From: an uncultured Phascolarctobacterium sp.
Lineage (GTDB): Bacteria > Bacillota > Negativicutes > Acidaminococcales > Acidaminococcaceae
Direction of reading: 5' to 3'
Assembly (NCBI GenBank): GCA_900544795.1
Contig: UQWM01000021.1
Location: 1-38,986 of the forward strand
DNA: 38,986 nucleotides
The notes below the pieces were generated by a model, which was not told where the DNA came from, did no database searches, and was given only the letters and a program-made list of their open reading frames with translations. A program made the translations under genes and the position numbers. Below, in pieces: positions 5,963 through 14,550 of this stretch (the first letter of the stretch is position 1; each line of letters opens with the position of its first letter).

Positions 5963-8557
5963 TTACTCTGCCAGCTCCTGCTCCTCTTCTAAATTGATGC
6001 CACTGCCGTCTATCTGTATCCGACGTGCTTCTTGCAGGTGCAAAGTGTCATCTGCCGTTTTGCCGCGTTCCCAGCTGTGCTTTTCTTTTTGCTGTACATA
6101 GCTCAAGGCGCTGGAATATTGCGCATCCGTCGCATCAGGAACTGGCATAGGCGCAGGTTCATCACTTTGGTCTTTAATAACCAATCTACCTGTAAGCGCC
6201 AGGTCATAACCGTCCTGAGTGGAATACAGCAGTGTGCTTAAATCATATTCTCCCGCCTGCAAGTTATCCAGCCCCAGCAGTTTGTCAGCATCCAATGTTA
6301 TTCCCTGTGCCTGTAGTTGAGCCAGCAGCAGTGCTTTCAGGTCAGCACCCGGCGCAGCTTCCACCACGCCCACATCACCGCTTACTTTTTCTAAAAAGGC
6401 CTGTAAATAAGGCGTATCCTGTCTGTTATCTACTTTCCAGGCCGCCTTACCCGCCTCGTCCAAGCCTGCGGCAAAGGCAGCATTAAATTCCGCCGCAGTG
6501 GCATAGACGGTGCCATCACCATATTTTTGATAGCCGGTATCGGTTTTAAAATAGACATTATTGATAGTAATAGCATACCCACCACCAACAATGCTGCCAC
6601 CGTCAATCTCGGGTTCCACCGGATACTCAACTACACCCAAATTATAGCCATTAGTAATAGTAATAGTGTTTGAGTTAGTAAATACGTAACCTACAAGTCC
6701 ACCAACACCGTCGGGGCCGCTGACTTTACCTGTGTTATAGATATTAGTTATATTGACATTGGAAGATGCTAGATAGCCAACAATACCACCTATGATCTCG
6801 AACGTTCCCTTGATATTGCCAGTATTATAAGCATTACTGATACTGCCTCCTCGATGCTCACCCACAATGCCACCTATATTGTTCATACCATGTATATTGC
6901 CTGTATTTATTGCGTTCTTTATTTCTCCAAAATTAACGCCGCTAATTCCAGCAATCACACTTACCAACTCGCTGCCTTTTCTTTCAATTTTTACTTCGCC
7001 TGCATTAACAACATCTTTGATGCTGCCGCGATTAAGACCGCTGATACCACCAAACTTTGTTCCAGCATGATTATTTTGGATAAGACCTTTATTAGTTGCT
7101 TGTTCGATGCTGGCACCTGCGGCATTATCACCAACAATACCACCTATCGTGCTCCAACCAACAATAGTACCAGTGTTTTCAGCATTGCTTATTGTTCCCG
7201 AAGTCTGATTGGTGCCAGCAATCCCCCCAATACTAGAACCTCCACTGTTAAATTCATTTCCCAGCCCAGTGACATTACCGGTATTCCTGACAAATTCCAA
7301 CCTCCCCTCATTACTACTGGTAATTCCGCCTAGTTGCGTTTCACCAACAACTATTGCCCCATTAGTTACATTACTGATCAAGCCTGCATTTTTACCTGCA
7401 ATCCCTCCAACGCTGCTCTTACCCGTAACAGAACCTGTAAGTTTTAAATTCATTACAGCAGCAGTATCCGTTAAGCCACCAAACAACCCCACAAAAGTTT
7501 CATCAGTGCGATTGATATACAGAGCCTTAATGGTGTGTGCTGCACCATCAAAAGTCCCGGTTAAACCACCTTTAAAACCAGACAGACCAGTATCAAGTTT
7601 ACCAATGCTTACAAAGCCTTTGCCGCTATTCCAGCTGCTGGTTACCGAAGCATCAATATCGCCGGCCAGCATATAATTACCATTAACATATTTATATGGG
7701 GTAAAATAACCACTCGGTTTTTCCTCAAAATTATTATTAACAGCCTGCAAGTCATAAACATCTTTTATCAGCATACAGTCAGTAATGTCTTTTTTTGTAC
7801 CACTCAAATCAGTCGCTTGAATAGCTGTTGTGCTGGCTTTAGTACCGCCGCCCTTTTTATAATCACTGACAGTATGCTTGCCTTGCCCGTCACCTACATC
7901 TATTTGAGTTGTATCAGTAACCTCATAGCCGATATTGACCGCATTTTTCGCTTTTAACGTTACTTTGCCATAGTCACCGCCATTTACTTTTAATGTATCG
8001 GCTTTGACGATAGAGATATTGTTGCCTTCAAAGGTTATTTTATCGGCGGCGATGCTGCCCAAATTAACGATATCAGCCTGCACTTTGCCGATAGCGTCAG
8101 CCGTTAAATTGCCCAAGCTGCCGTTGAAGCCCTGGCGTTCAGTTGCTGCAAGGCTACGCGTCGACGCCGTTAGGCTGCCCACGTTTACCTGCGCCCCGGC
8201 ACCGAACAAAATGCCGTTAGGATTGAGTAAAAACACATGAGTCCCCGGGTCGCTGTTCAATCTGCCAAAAATTTCGCTGCGCTGATTGCCTGTAACGTAA
8301 TTTAAAACGGCAGCCATTTGTTTAAAATTGACCGTTTCGCCTGCCGCTATATTAAAACTGTTCCAGTCGATAGCCAGATTGCCATTGTTGCCAATGATAT
8401 CCAGCACACCGTTGCCGGGTGCGGCTATACTGCCGCTGCCTCCCACGATAGTACCGCCCTGGGGCAACGCAAAGCTCCAATTAGGCAACAGCAACATACC
8501 ACTGCTTAAAACTGTGAGCATGATCTTTTTATATAATAACTGTTTTGTACTCTTCAT
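5963..8557 (-). CDS. Two-partner secretion exoprotein (TpsA, FHA-type) with GLUG repeats
   Basis: 864-residue secreted protein. A long Sec signal peptide (about 1-30, ending WSFA) is followed by the TPS/haemagglutination domain (about 32-180) with the hallmark NPNGILFG at 112-119. Residues about 355-665 carry at least eight GLUG-type repeats of the form IGGIVG...GSISNAYNTGNI, which should continue the beta-helix. A helical, charged C-terminal tail ends the protein. ATG 8557 follows GGAGAGG. It lies 36 nt after tpsB in the same direction, so the pair forms one operon. Probable role: surface adhesin or exoprotein on the outer membrane. It is short for the FHA class, and no toxin domain is visible. 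Confidence 0.93.
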   Translation of the reverse strand: MKSTKQLLYKKIMLTVLSSGMLLLPNWSFALPQGGTIVGGSGSIAAPGNGVLDIIGNNGNLAIDWNSFNIAAGETVNFKQMAAVLNYVTGNQRSEIFGRLNSDPGTHVFLLNPNGILFGAGAQVNVGSLTASTRSLAATERQGFNGSLGNLTADAIGKVQADIVNLGSIAADKITFEGNNISIVKADTLKVNGGDYGKVTLKAKNAVNIGYEVTDTTQIDVGDGQGKHTVSDYKKGGGTKASTTAIQATDLSGTKKDITDCMLIKDVYDLQAVNNNFEEKPSGYFTPYKYVNGNYMLAGDIDASVTSSWNSGKGFVSIGKLDTGLSGFKGGLTGTFDGAAHTIKALYINRTDETFVGLFGGLTDTAAVMNLKLTGSVTGKSSVGGIAGKNAGLISNVTNGAIVVGETQLGGITSSNEGRLEFVRNTGNVTGLGNEFNSGGSSIGGIAGTNQTSGTISNAENTGTIVGWSTIGGIVGDNAAGASIEQATNKGLIQNNHAGTKFGGISGLNRGSIKDVVNAGEVKIERKGSELVSVIAGISGVNFGEIKNAINTGNIHGMNNIGGIVGEHRGGSISNAYNTGNIKGTFEIIGGIVGYLASSNVNITNIYNTGKVSGPDGVGGLVGYVFTNSNTITITNGYNLGVVEYPVEPEIDGGSIVGGGYAITINNVYFKTDTGYQKYGDGTVYATAAEFNAAFAAGLDEAGKAAWKVDNRQDTPYLQAFLEKVSGDVGVVEAAPGADLKALLLAQLQAQGITLDADKLLGLDNLQAGEYDLSTLLYSTQDGYDLALTGRLVIKDQSDEPAPMPVPDATDAQYSSALSYVQQKEKHSWERGKTADDTLHLQEARRIQIDGSGINLEEEQELAE

Positions 8558-8593
8558 CTTTACACCTCTCCCTGTGCACTTTTCCTTATCTTG

Positions 8594-10198
8594 TTAAAAC
8601 AATTTATACGCTAAAAACCATAAGCGGCCATTTTTATCTTGTTCTTCGCTTTGGAATTCTTCACCGTTGATTTTGCGGGCATAATCAAGCCGCAGATAAT
8701 AATTGTTGGCCTGGGCATATTGCATACCTAAACCCCAACCAGCCAAGTCGCGGTGCTGACCGTAGCTTTTAGACAGGTTGACCTCACCCCAGTCGATGTA
8801 CGCCGCCAAAGTAAGGTTAGGCAGTGGCGTAGTATAGCGCAGTTCGGCTATAGCCTGGTAGCCACTGTCACCGCTGGCTTCGCCCTGTGGATAGGCCCTC
8901 ACCCCTGTCGCGCCGCCTAAGCTGAACTGTTCGCTGCCGTCCAGGTCTTTACTGGCCAGCTGGCCATGGAAATTAAGATGCAGATTGGTAACTTTGCCCA
9001 GCCTGCGGATATGGTTGATATCCGTATTGAATTTATGATAAGTACCTTCCGTATAATTGCTGAAATCATCGTAAGTAAGCCACCCAACATAGTACAAGGC
9101 ACTGTAGCCTGTGTAGCTGCCGCTGGCTTTAACATTGCCCACAACACCTGCGTGCAAAGCGTTGCTGTGTTTTTTAGTATCGATGCCAAATAGGCGCAGT
9201 TCATCTTGCAGCTGGCGGTTATCATAACCGTAAATGGCCGCCAGATAATTAGCCGAGGTATTTACAAGAGGCGTGCTACCATAAATGCTAAAGGTTTTAG
9301 CCCTGCCCACTGCGTCCAGCACATTATAAAAATCACCTAGGGTGTAATCCATCAGGCTATAGCTGACGCCTAATTTTGTACCTCTGTTGCCCAAAGGTGT
9401 TTCGTAGCCAAAATTATAATTGTGCAAGTCGTCGTTAGAGAGCATACCGCCGACAAAAAGCTTGTCGCCGATCCTGCCGGGATTATTAAGCGTCGTCTGA
9501 AAGCCATATCGGTATCTGCCGCTGTATTTATTACCATAGTTATCTGTATAAAGCACTGTATCGAAGGCCTTAGTGTTTTCGACATCTACAATAAAATTAC
9601 TGGTACCCGGTTGGTCGCCGGCTCGTAAAAGCCCTACCGCCGCAACACCGGCCAGGTCGTTGATATTATTTAAAACAGTTTCCAGCTTAGTAGTTTGCAG
9701 CAGCTGGCCTGCCTGCAGACTGGCGGTAAATTTTTGGGCCTGGTTCTCGGTCAGCTTGGAATTATTATTTACTTCTACTTGTCCCAACCGCCCCAATACT
9801 ATCCGTATCTCCACAGTATGCTCGGTTATTTGCTGTGGTGGCAAAAATGCCGTCGCTACCGCATAACCCTGGCCGCGCAGATAGGCGGTGATTGTATTGA
9901 CGGCCTGCTGGACTTCGTTAAAATCTACCTCACGCTGATAATAACCTTGTACCAGCTCCGTTAAAATATTTTTATCTAACTCATCGGCGCCGGAAAAAAC
10001 AAATTGCTCCAAATAGAATTTTTTGGTGCCTGCCAGAGTTGTTGCCTGATCTTCGTTGGTTACGACTGCCGCTTCACCTTGGGTTGCCCTGTTTTGCTCC
10101 AGCGCACGCAAATCACCACTGCTGCTTGGTAAAGCAGGGGCCGCATATGCTGTGGTGCAGCTTAGGGCTACCGCTAAACTCAAAAATTTTGTTTTCAT
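8594..10198 (-). CDS. Two-partner secretion outer-membrane transporter (TpsB, FhaC/ShlB family)
   Basis: 534-residue outer-membrane transporter. It has a signal peptide (about 1-20, SCTTAYAA), POTRA-type domain(s) (about 50-135, including IVLGRLGQVEV) and a C-terminal 16-strand-type barrel (about 200-534) ending WFLAYKLF, with the terminal Phe typical of BAM substrates. The conserved barrel motif LGGATGVRAYP is present. It exports the TpsA protein encoded directly downstream. The start is ATG 10198 (MKTKFLS), with GAGGAGA eight bases before; the TTG codons upstream are not needed. Its presence implies an outer membrane, the main clue that this is a diderm. Confidence 0.94.
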   Translation of the reverse strand: MKTKFLSLAVALSCTTAYAAPALPSSSGDLRALEQNRATQGEAAVVTNEDQATTLAGTKKFYLEQFVFSGADELDKNILTELVQGYYQREVDFNEVQQAVNTITAYLRGQGYAVATAFLPPQQITEHTVEIRIVLGRLGQVEVNNNSKLTENQAQKFTASLQAGQLLQTTKLETVLNNINDLAGVAAVGLLRAGDQPGTSNFIVDVENTKAFDTVLYTDNYGNKYSGRYRYGFQTTLNNPGRIGDKLFVGGMLSNDDLHNYNFGYETPLGNRGTKLGVSYSLMDYTLGDFYNVLDAVGRAKTFSIYGSTPLVNTSANYLAAIYGYDNRQLQDELRLFGIDTKKHSNALHAGVVGNVKASGSYTGYSALYYVGWLTYDDFSNYTEGTYHKFNTDINHIRRLGKVTNLHLNFHGQLASKDLDGSEQFSLGGATGVRAYPQGEASGDSGYQAIAELRYTTPLPNLTLAAYIDWGEVNLSKSYGQHRDLAGWGLGMQYAQANNYYLRLDYARKINGEEFQSEEQDKNGRLWFLAYKLF

Positions 10199-10204
10199 CA
10201 ACAA

Positions 10205-10512
10205 TTCTCCTCATTCCTTATTTTGTCAAAATATGTGCAAAGCAAATATCAAGTCATCGTTTGCAAATATTTTTAAACTATCACATATGTCCAAGTCTAT
10301 TATAACACTTGTGTACCCCCACAAGACACGGTGAATTTTTTCTAGTAGTACTTTGCGCGCCGCGTTAATTTAGTACGCAGTCAGGCGCAAGCTTCCTAAC
10401 TGCTATTTTCTGTAGTTACGCTACAAAATCAATCTAAAAACCTTAGCAGTGCCGCTGTAAAATTACCGCCGACCTATCTAAATCCTTCAGCCCTGAAAGT
10501 TTGGGGCATAAA
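10205..10512. other. Intergenic region upstream of the tps operon
   Basis: About 310 bases without a supported gene. The right half is rich in short GC patches and has no long open frame with a ribosome site. The left part carries the tps promoter (-10 at 10301-10296). The long leader of over 90 nt may bind regulators, but I see no named motif. Confidence 0.5.
10296..10304 (-). promoter_or_regulatory. Extended -10 promoter of the tpsB-tpsA operon
   Basis: Minus-strand TGTTATAAT (an extended -10) about 98 bp before the tpsB ATG. The -35 region is poor, so an activator may be needed. Position is approximate to a base or two. Confidence 0.5.
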
Positions 10513-10552
10513 AAATACCCCCATCCTGCTATTAAGCAGAACGGGGGTATTT
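10513..10552 (-). terminator. Intrinsic terminator of the Rrf2 gene
   Basis: Stem AAATACCCCC (10513-10522) / GGGGGTATTT (10543-10552), with inner pairing CTGC/GCAG. On the minus strand it ends in a T-rich run after the Rrf2 stop at 10584. Confidence 0.85.
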
Positions 10553-10583
10553 ACAAACTATTTTAATGTTGTCCCTACGGGCT

Positions 10584-10991
10584 TTAACCGGTACCTTCCA
10601 TCAGTTTTTTCACTGTCATTTGGCCCAGATTTTTTTCCAGTTCATTTTGCAGCGTGCAGTAAAAACTTCTTACCGGACAGTTCTCGGTAGCATAACGGCT
10701 ACAGAAACGGTCTTCTTCCAAACAACGGTTGACCCGCGTCGTCGGCTCCATAATGCTGATGATATCTAATAAAGTTATCTCGTCGACAGTTTTATCAAGC
10801 GAGAAGCCTCCCTGAACGCCAACAAGCCTTTTGATAAGCCCTGCTTCAACCAGCTTATGAGTTATTTTCAAGACATAATTCTGAGGTATGCTCATGGCCG
10901 CGGCTATTTCTTTGGAAGTAGTAATCTCTTTCCTTAAAGCCAAATATAAAATAATCCTTATTGCATAGTCGGTAGTAACATTCAGCTGCAT
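10584..10991 (-). CDS. Rrf2-family regulator, possible Fe-S sensor
   Basis: 135-residue Rrf2 regulator. The winged helix (about 1-75) begins MQLNVTTDYAIRIILYLAL and includes SIPQNYVLKITHKLVEAGLI. Three Cys lie in the C-terminal half (RCLEEDRFC...NC, spacing C-x6-C-x7-C), the region that carries the [2Fe-2S] or [4Fe-4S] ligands in IscR and NsrR, so a redox, NO or iron-sulphur signal is plausible. The ATG at 10991 is supported by GGAGGA (11002-10997); the frame extends upstream without a ribosome site. The upstream 39-bp palindrome probably contains its promoter and operator, suggesting autoregulation. Targets are unknown. Confidence 0.92.
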   Translation of the reverse strand: MQLNVTTDYAIRIILYLALRKEITTSKEIAAAMSIPQNYVLKITHKLVEAGLIKRLVGVQGGFSLDKTVDEITLLDIISIMEPTTRVNRCLEEDRFCSRYATENCPVRSFYCTLQNELEKNLGQMTVKKLMEGTG

Positions 10992-11061
10992 ACTCTTCCT
11001 CCAAATAAAACCACTTTTCAATAATAATTCTTTTTAGCGTCTTTATATTTTTCGATATTGT

Positions 11062-11100
11062 TATTGCCAATTATACTTTATCAAAGTATAATTGGCAATA
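11062..11100. promoter_or_regulatory. Perfect palindrome holding promoters on both strands
   Basis: Arms 11062-11079 and 11083-11100 are exact reverse complements (18 bp, spacer ATC). Each strand reads TTGCCA, 17 bp, TATAAT: plus -35 at 11064-11069 and -10 at 11087-11092; minus -35 at 11098-11093 and -10 at 11075-11070. The minus promoter would start about 70 nt before the Rrf2 gene. The symmetry also makes it a strong candidate Rrf2 operator. Confidence 0.75.
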
Positions 11101-11129
11101 GCTTTAACCAAAAATCATTGTTAAATAAA

Positions 11130-11155
11130 AAAGCCTGGAATTTATTCCAGGCTTT
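11130..11155. terminator. Bidirectional terminator after the HPt gene
   Basis: Perfect stem AAAGCCTGGAA (11130-11140) / TTCCAGGCTTT (11145-11155). It ends the minus-strand HPt gene and would also stop any plus-strand RNA from the palindromic promoter after about 55 nt. Confidence 0.85.
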
Positions 11156-11159
11156 ATCT

Positions 11160-11513
11160 TTACAGCTTTTGGATAACCGCTATGATCTTCGGATATTCTT
11201 TTTTCGCTTCAGCAAACAACCTATCCATGTCATCAAACCGTTCTTTACGGCATTCCTGACACATGTTAGAGAAAATGTCGTATAGATTAGTGAAACCCAA
11301 ATTACCACAAACGCCTTTCAGCGTATGCGCCACAGGCAGCACTTCCTGATAATTTTTGCTGGCAATAATCGTGCCTAAAGCATTCATATTATCATCATCG
11401 GCAAATTTCTTCAAAAACTTCATCAGTAAAGCTTCGTTATTCATAAAACGGTTCATGGTTTCATCCACATTGATACCAGCATCGATCATATCTTTTTTAA
11501 GAATTTCGTCCAT
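11160..11513 (-). CDS. Orphan HPt (histidine phosphotransfer) domain protein
   Basis: 117-residue helical protein that is a single HPt domain. The phosphoacceptor site is AHTLKGVCGNLGF (His about residue 63), followed by the usual helix C. HPt proteins carry phosphate between receiver domains in multistep phosphorelays. No hybrid kinase or receiver gene adjoins it, so the partners are elsewhere. The family's usual length is 110-120. ATG 11513 follows AAAGGTGG. It lies 71 nt downstream of the XRE gene on the same strand and may share its transcript. Confidence 0.88.
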   Translation of the reverse strand: MDEILKKDMIDAGINVDETMNRFMNNEALLMKFLKKFADDDNMNALGTIIASKNYQEVLPVAHTLKGVCGNLGFTNLYDIFSNMCQECRKERFDDMDRLFAEAKKEYPKIIAVIQKL

Positions 11514-11584
11514 AGGTTTCGGCCACCTTTTCAGCTCAAACTTTTAACAATGTTTATCTTTTTGTTGTATCATAAAAGTTTTAT

Positions 11585-11959
11585 TTAAGCTTTGTTTTTA
11601 GGCTTGCGGCCTCTGGTTTTTTTTACGCCGTCCAAGCTGTTTTTCTTAACGACTTTAGCCAGCTCGGTAATCAAATGCAGGTCGTGAGCGTCACAGCCCT
11701 GCAATAATTCTGCCAGCTCGTTTTGGAAGATCTTTTCGCTGCGATGAATGTTATCGCAAAGCAGCTCGTCCACAGACACATCAAGAACGTTAGCCAGATG
11801 GATGATAGTGGGCAGGCCTAATTTAGTGTTGCCAGTTTCGATATTACTGATATGCGGTGTGGAGAGACCGGTTACTTCGGCTATATAGCCTTGAGTAACG
11901 CCTTTACGGGCACGGGCTGCTTTAATTCTAACACCAATAGCTTTGTAATCAATGTTCAT
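11585..11959 (-). CDS. XRE-family transcriptional regulator
   Basis: 124-residue regulator with a Cro/C1-type HTH at about 8-65 (IKAARARKGVTQGYIAEVTGLSTPHIS split over the helices, then IETGNTKLGLPTI). A short C-terminal part ends in the basic AT-hook-like KKTRGRKPKNK. ATG 11959 has AAGGAG upstream. A perfect inverted repeat at 12031-12060 lies at the predicted transcription start, which fits autorepression. Targets are unknown; the HPt gene downstream may be co-transcribed. Confidence 0.9.
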   Translation of the reverse strand: MNIDYKAIGVRIKAARARKGVTQGYIAEVTGLSTPHISNIETGNTKLGLPTIIHLANVLDVSVDELLCDNIHRSEKIFQNELAELLQGCDAHDLHLITELAKVVKKNSLDGVKKTRGRKPKNKA

Positions 11960-12030
11960 TTCTTCACAACTCCTTTTAATTAATCTGCATTATATACTCG
12001 CAGATACATCAGACGATAGTTTAGTTAATA

Positions 12031-12060
12031 TCTACGAATACAACATTAACTATTCGTAGA
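12031..12060. promoter_or_regulatory. Inverted repeat at the XRE transcription start (candidate operator)
   Basis: TCTACGAATA (12031-12040), 10-bp spacer, TATTCGTAGA (12051-12060), perfect arms. It begins just at the predicted start of the minus-strand XRE transcript, where a repressor would block it. It could instead be a 5' stem-loop in the RNA. Confidence 0.6.
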
Positions 12061-12064
12061 ATTT

Positions 12065-12093
12065 ATTATAACTTAAACCTCAGGCTAAAGCAA
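12065..12093 (-). promoter_or_regulatory. Promoter of the XRE gene
   Basis: Minus-strand TTGCTT (12093-12088), 17-bp spacer, TATAAT (12070-12065), giving a leader of about 100 nt. A second TATAAT (11994-11989) lies nearer the gene with no good -35. Confidence 0.65.
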
Positions 12094-12185
12094 TACTTTC
12101 TTGTATAAAAATATTTACATTCGCTTCTAAAATATAGCTATAAGTTATAAAAATACAAAGTAAATTGATATTTAAACTATTGTCT

Positions 12186-13463
12186 TCAAGAAGGAAGCAG
12201 TGGCACCGTTAAACTGCCTTCCGGCATCAAAATAACTTTGTAGTCGCCGCCGACAATTTTCTCCGCTTCGGCCAAGGCTTCTTCTACCGTTTCCACCGAT
12301 TCAAACAGTAGATTATGAGCCAGTTCTTTATCCAGTGAAGAGACTAAAATAAATTTAGCTTTCTTGGTCAGACGGGTAACGGCAAAGGCTTTATTAGCGC
12401 CGATCTCAAAGCGTTTTTCCAATTCAGCCTGAATAGCATCTGCCGAGCCAAGGCGCTTGCAGGTTTCTTCCAGCACTTTAGAGCCGCTGCCTTCCTCACA
12501 TTCGCCGATGATGATGACTACACCGCCTTCGCGCACAGCACACCAGGCGTTATCCATAGTTTTTTGCAGCTGGTAGACATTGATATCTTTCGGATAACCG
12601 CCGCAGCTGGCAATGACCAGATCCGCAGCCCGAGGGATATCTACGCCGTAAACAGCATCGACAAATTTGCAGGCTTCCTGATGTGCTTCCACATAATGGC
12701 CGGCAAAAATTTTTAAAAATTCATGTTGGGCATTCAAAATGGCGTTAAAAAGGAATAAGGAATGGTCTTTGGCAAATATAGCCACACCTTCCATCTGGTC
12801 TTCGTAAACAGGGTTACCCACTGTTTTGCCAAGGCCTGCGTTAGGGTCCAGCATAAAGCTGTGGTTGACACGCACGGTCTCCATAGCAGCTACGCCCGGC
12901 AGAACTGCTTTGCGGCCGCCACCGTAGCCACTGAAATAATGGTGCACGATAGTACCGGTCATAATGATGTGGTCAACATGGCAGATATGCTTGTTGAGCC
13001 AGACAGGCGTACCACGGGAAGTATCGCCGAAATATTCGAAGTCTTCGCTGACCTTGGCGTCGCTGTTATACATTTTCAAGCGACCCGCAACTTCTTCGCC
13101 GACTGCTTCAACCATTTCTTCGTGAGTCATATTGCGGTGGGTACCCAAAGCGAAAACGATGTGCATATCTTCATCTTTGACACCCAATTTATTCATTTCG
13201 TTGACTAAGATGGGCATAAAGACAAAGCTGTTGGCTACGCGCGTGGGATCGTTACAGATGAAAGCGATCTTCTGTCCCGGCTTGACCAGCTCGTTGATGG
13301 GTTCCATGCCGATAGGATGATAAATAGCATCTAAAACTGCTGCTTTGACATCTTCTAGCAACGGCATTTGGGCAACTTTTACCTCTTTGATAACACGGTC
13401 AGCGTCCAAAGAAAATTCTTTGCTGCCATGACCATATTTATAGGAATAGTGATTTATGCTCAT
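12186..13463 (-). CDS. larA: LarA-type lactate racemase homologue (nickel-pincer enzyme family)
   Basis: 425-residue LarA-family protein of standard length. It aligns with the active-site residues known from Lactiplantibacillus LarA: His109 in GTHRNMT, His174/175 in VHHYFSGYGGGRK, Lys185 (pincer cofactor attachment) and His201 in VNHSF. The family interconverts D- and L-lactate or related 2-hydroxyacids using a Ni-pincer nucleotide made by LarB, LarC and LarE. None of these is in this window. ATG 13463 follows AAAGGAG. The exact 2-hydroxyacid substrate cannot be read from sequence, so it may be a LarA homologue with another substrate. Confidence 0.88.
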   Translation of the reverse strand: MSINHYSYKYGHGSKEFSLDADRVIKEVKVAQMPLLEDVKAAVLDAIYHPIGMEPINELVKPGQKIAFICNDPTRVANSFVFMPILVNEMNKLGVKDEDMHIVFALGTHRNMTHEEMVEAVGEEVAGRLKMYNSDAKVSEDFEYFGDTSRGTPVWLNKHICHVDHIIMTGTIVHHYFSGYGGGRKAVLPGVAAMETVRVNHSFMLDPNAGLGKTVGNPVYEDQMEGVAIFAKDHSLFLFNAILNAQHEFLKIFAGHYVEAHQEACKFVDAVYGVDIPRAADLVIASCGGYPKDINVYQLQKTMDNAWCAVREGGVVIIIGECEEGSGSKVLEETCKRLGSADAIQAELEKRFEIGANKAFAVTRLTKKAKFILVSSLDKELAHNLLFESVETVEEALAEAEKIVGGDYKVILMPEGSLTVPLLPS

Positions 13464-13523
13464 ACGATCAACTCCTTTATTTTGATTAATTATATTGTAC
13501 CATAGACCTCAGTAAATAAAAAA

Positions 13524-13541
13524 GGACGGAAGCCTCCGTCC
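13524..13541 (-). terminator. Intrinsic terminator of the EamA gene
   Basis: Stem GGACGGA (13524-13530) / TCCGTCC (13535-13541), followed on the minus strand by a T-run. It lies just after the EamA stop and before larA. Confidence 0.8.
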
Positions 13542-13556
13542 ATGTATTTTTTTAAT

Positions 13557-14444
13557 TTATTTTTTAGGCAGTGACAATAAAACCACCGTCATAATGATGC
13601 AGGCCATACCAACCAGGTCCTCCACCGTCAATGGCGTTTTGAGCCACAATACTACGGCGACGATAGACGCCAGAGGCTCGGCACAGGAAATAAGGCTGGC
13701 TTTGGTGGCCCCTACTACCTTAAGACCTACCAGAAAAACCGTGTAGCTAAGCACCGTGGCCCCCAAGATAAGATAGGCCATCGCCGCCACAGCGGCAACA
13801 TCCCAGTGACCGCTTGGCTCGAAGGGATTGACGAACAGGCACAGAAAACCACCGGATAGCAGTTGGCCCCAGCCGATGATCAGCGTAGTCGAATATTTTT
13901 TTAGCAGCCGAAAAGGCATAACCGTATAAAAGGCCAGTGAGATAGCGGAAATAATGCCCATACCCAAAGCTGCCGGCGATAAAACCACCGAATCAAGACT
14001 GCCGTGAGTAGCGATCAAAAATACACCCACTAAAGCGAAAAAAATACCGACCATCTCCCTGCCCTCCGGCAAGCTGCGGCTTTTCCACGCCATCCACAGC
14101 ATAACGAAGATAGGCGCCGTATATTGCAGCACCGTAGCCGTAGCCGCATTACACAGGGAAATGGTGTAATAAAAACCGAACTGCGCCCCTAAAAGCCCCA
14201 AAAAGGCAAAAGCCAGCAAATCCCTGCGATCTTCCTTATCCCGCAGCACTCCGAAGATATTTTCGCCGCGACAGAGCAGATAACCAAGAAAGACTACACC
14301 GGCAATGACCTGCCGCACGGTGATGAGCCAGGGAGCGCCCACGTCATAAAATTGAAATAAAAATTGCCCGGCCACGCCGCCTAAACCCCAAGCTGCAGCA
14401 GCCAGCAAAATAAGCACTACGCCCAGACGAAACTAGATCTGCAT
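13557..14444 (-). pseudogene. EamA/DMT-family permease with an amber stop at codon 4
   Basis: Ten-helix drug/metabolite transporter made of two EamA repeats (start LILLAAAAWGLGGVAGQFLF; second repeat from about residue 150). A well-placed AAAGGAG precedes ATG 14444, which reads Met-Gln-Ile and then TAG (14435-14433). The same frame continues without break to the stop at 13557. If translated from GTG 14417, which has no clear ribosome site, nearly all of helix 1 is kept and the protein could still work (286 residues). So this is either a nonsense allele, a consensus error, or a weakly re-initiated gene. The substrate is unknown. Confidence 0.75.
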
Positions 14445-14508
14445 AAAAAGCTCCTTTTAGTTTTAGTTAATTTATTCGTCTGCCCGCAGGACGCTACTGC
14501 CACTAAAA

Positions 14509-14538
14509 ACCGCACCAGTTCTAAAGAACTGATGCGGT
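14509..14538 (-). terminator. Intrinsic terminator of the Mrp-like operon
   Basis: Stem ACCGCACCAGTTC (14509-14521) / GAACTGATGCGGT (14526-14538), with one G-U pair in the minus-strand RNA, followed by TTTTTAG. It closes the eleven-gene antiporter operon. Confidence 0.85.
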
Positions 14539-14550
14539 CATATGTTGTTG

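Noticed and set aside
6854..7676. Plus-strand open frames opposite tpsA
   Set aside because: They are antisense to the GLUG repeats; the Pro/Leu/Thr-rich translations are products of repeat composition, and the minus frame is a complete exported protein.
6355..7700. Repeats in tpsA considered as a CRISPR or DNA repeat array
   Set aside because: They are protein-level GLUG repeats with varying DNA sequence and no constant spacer length.
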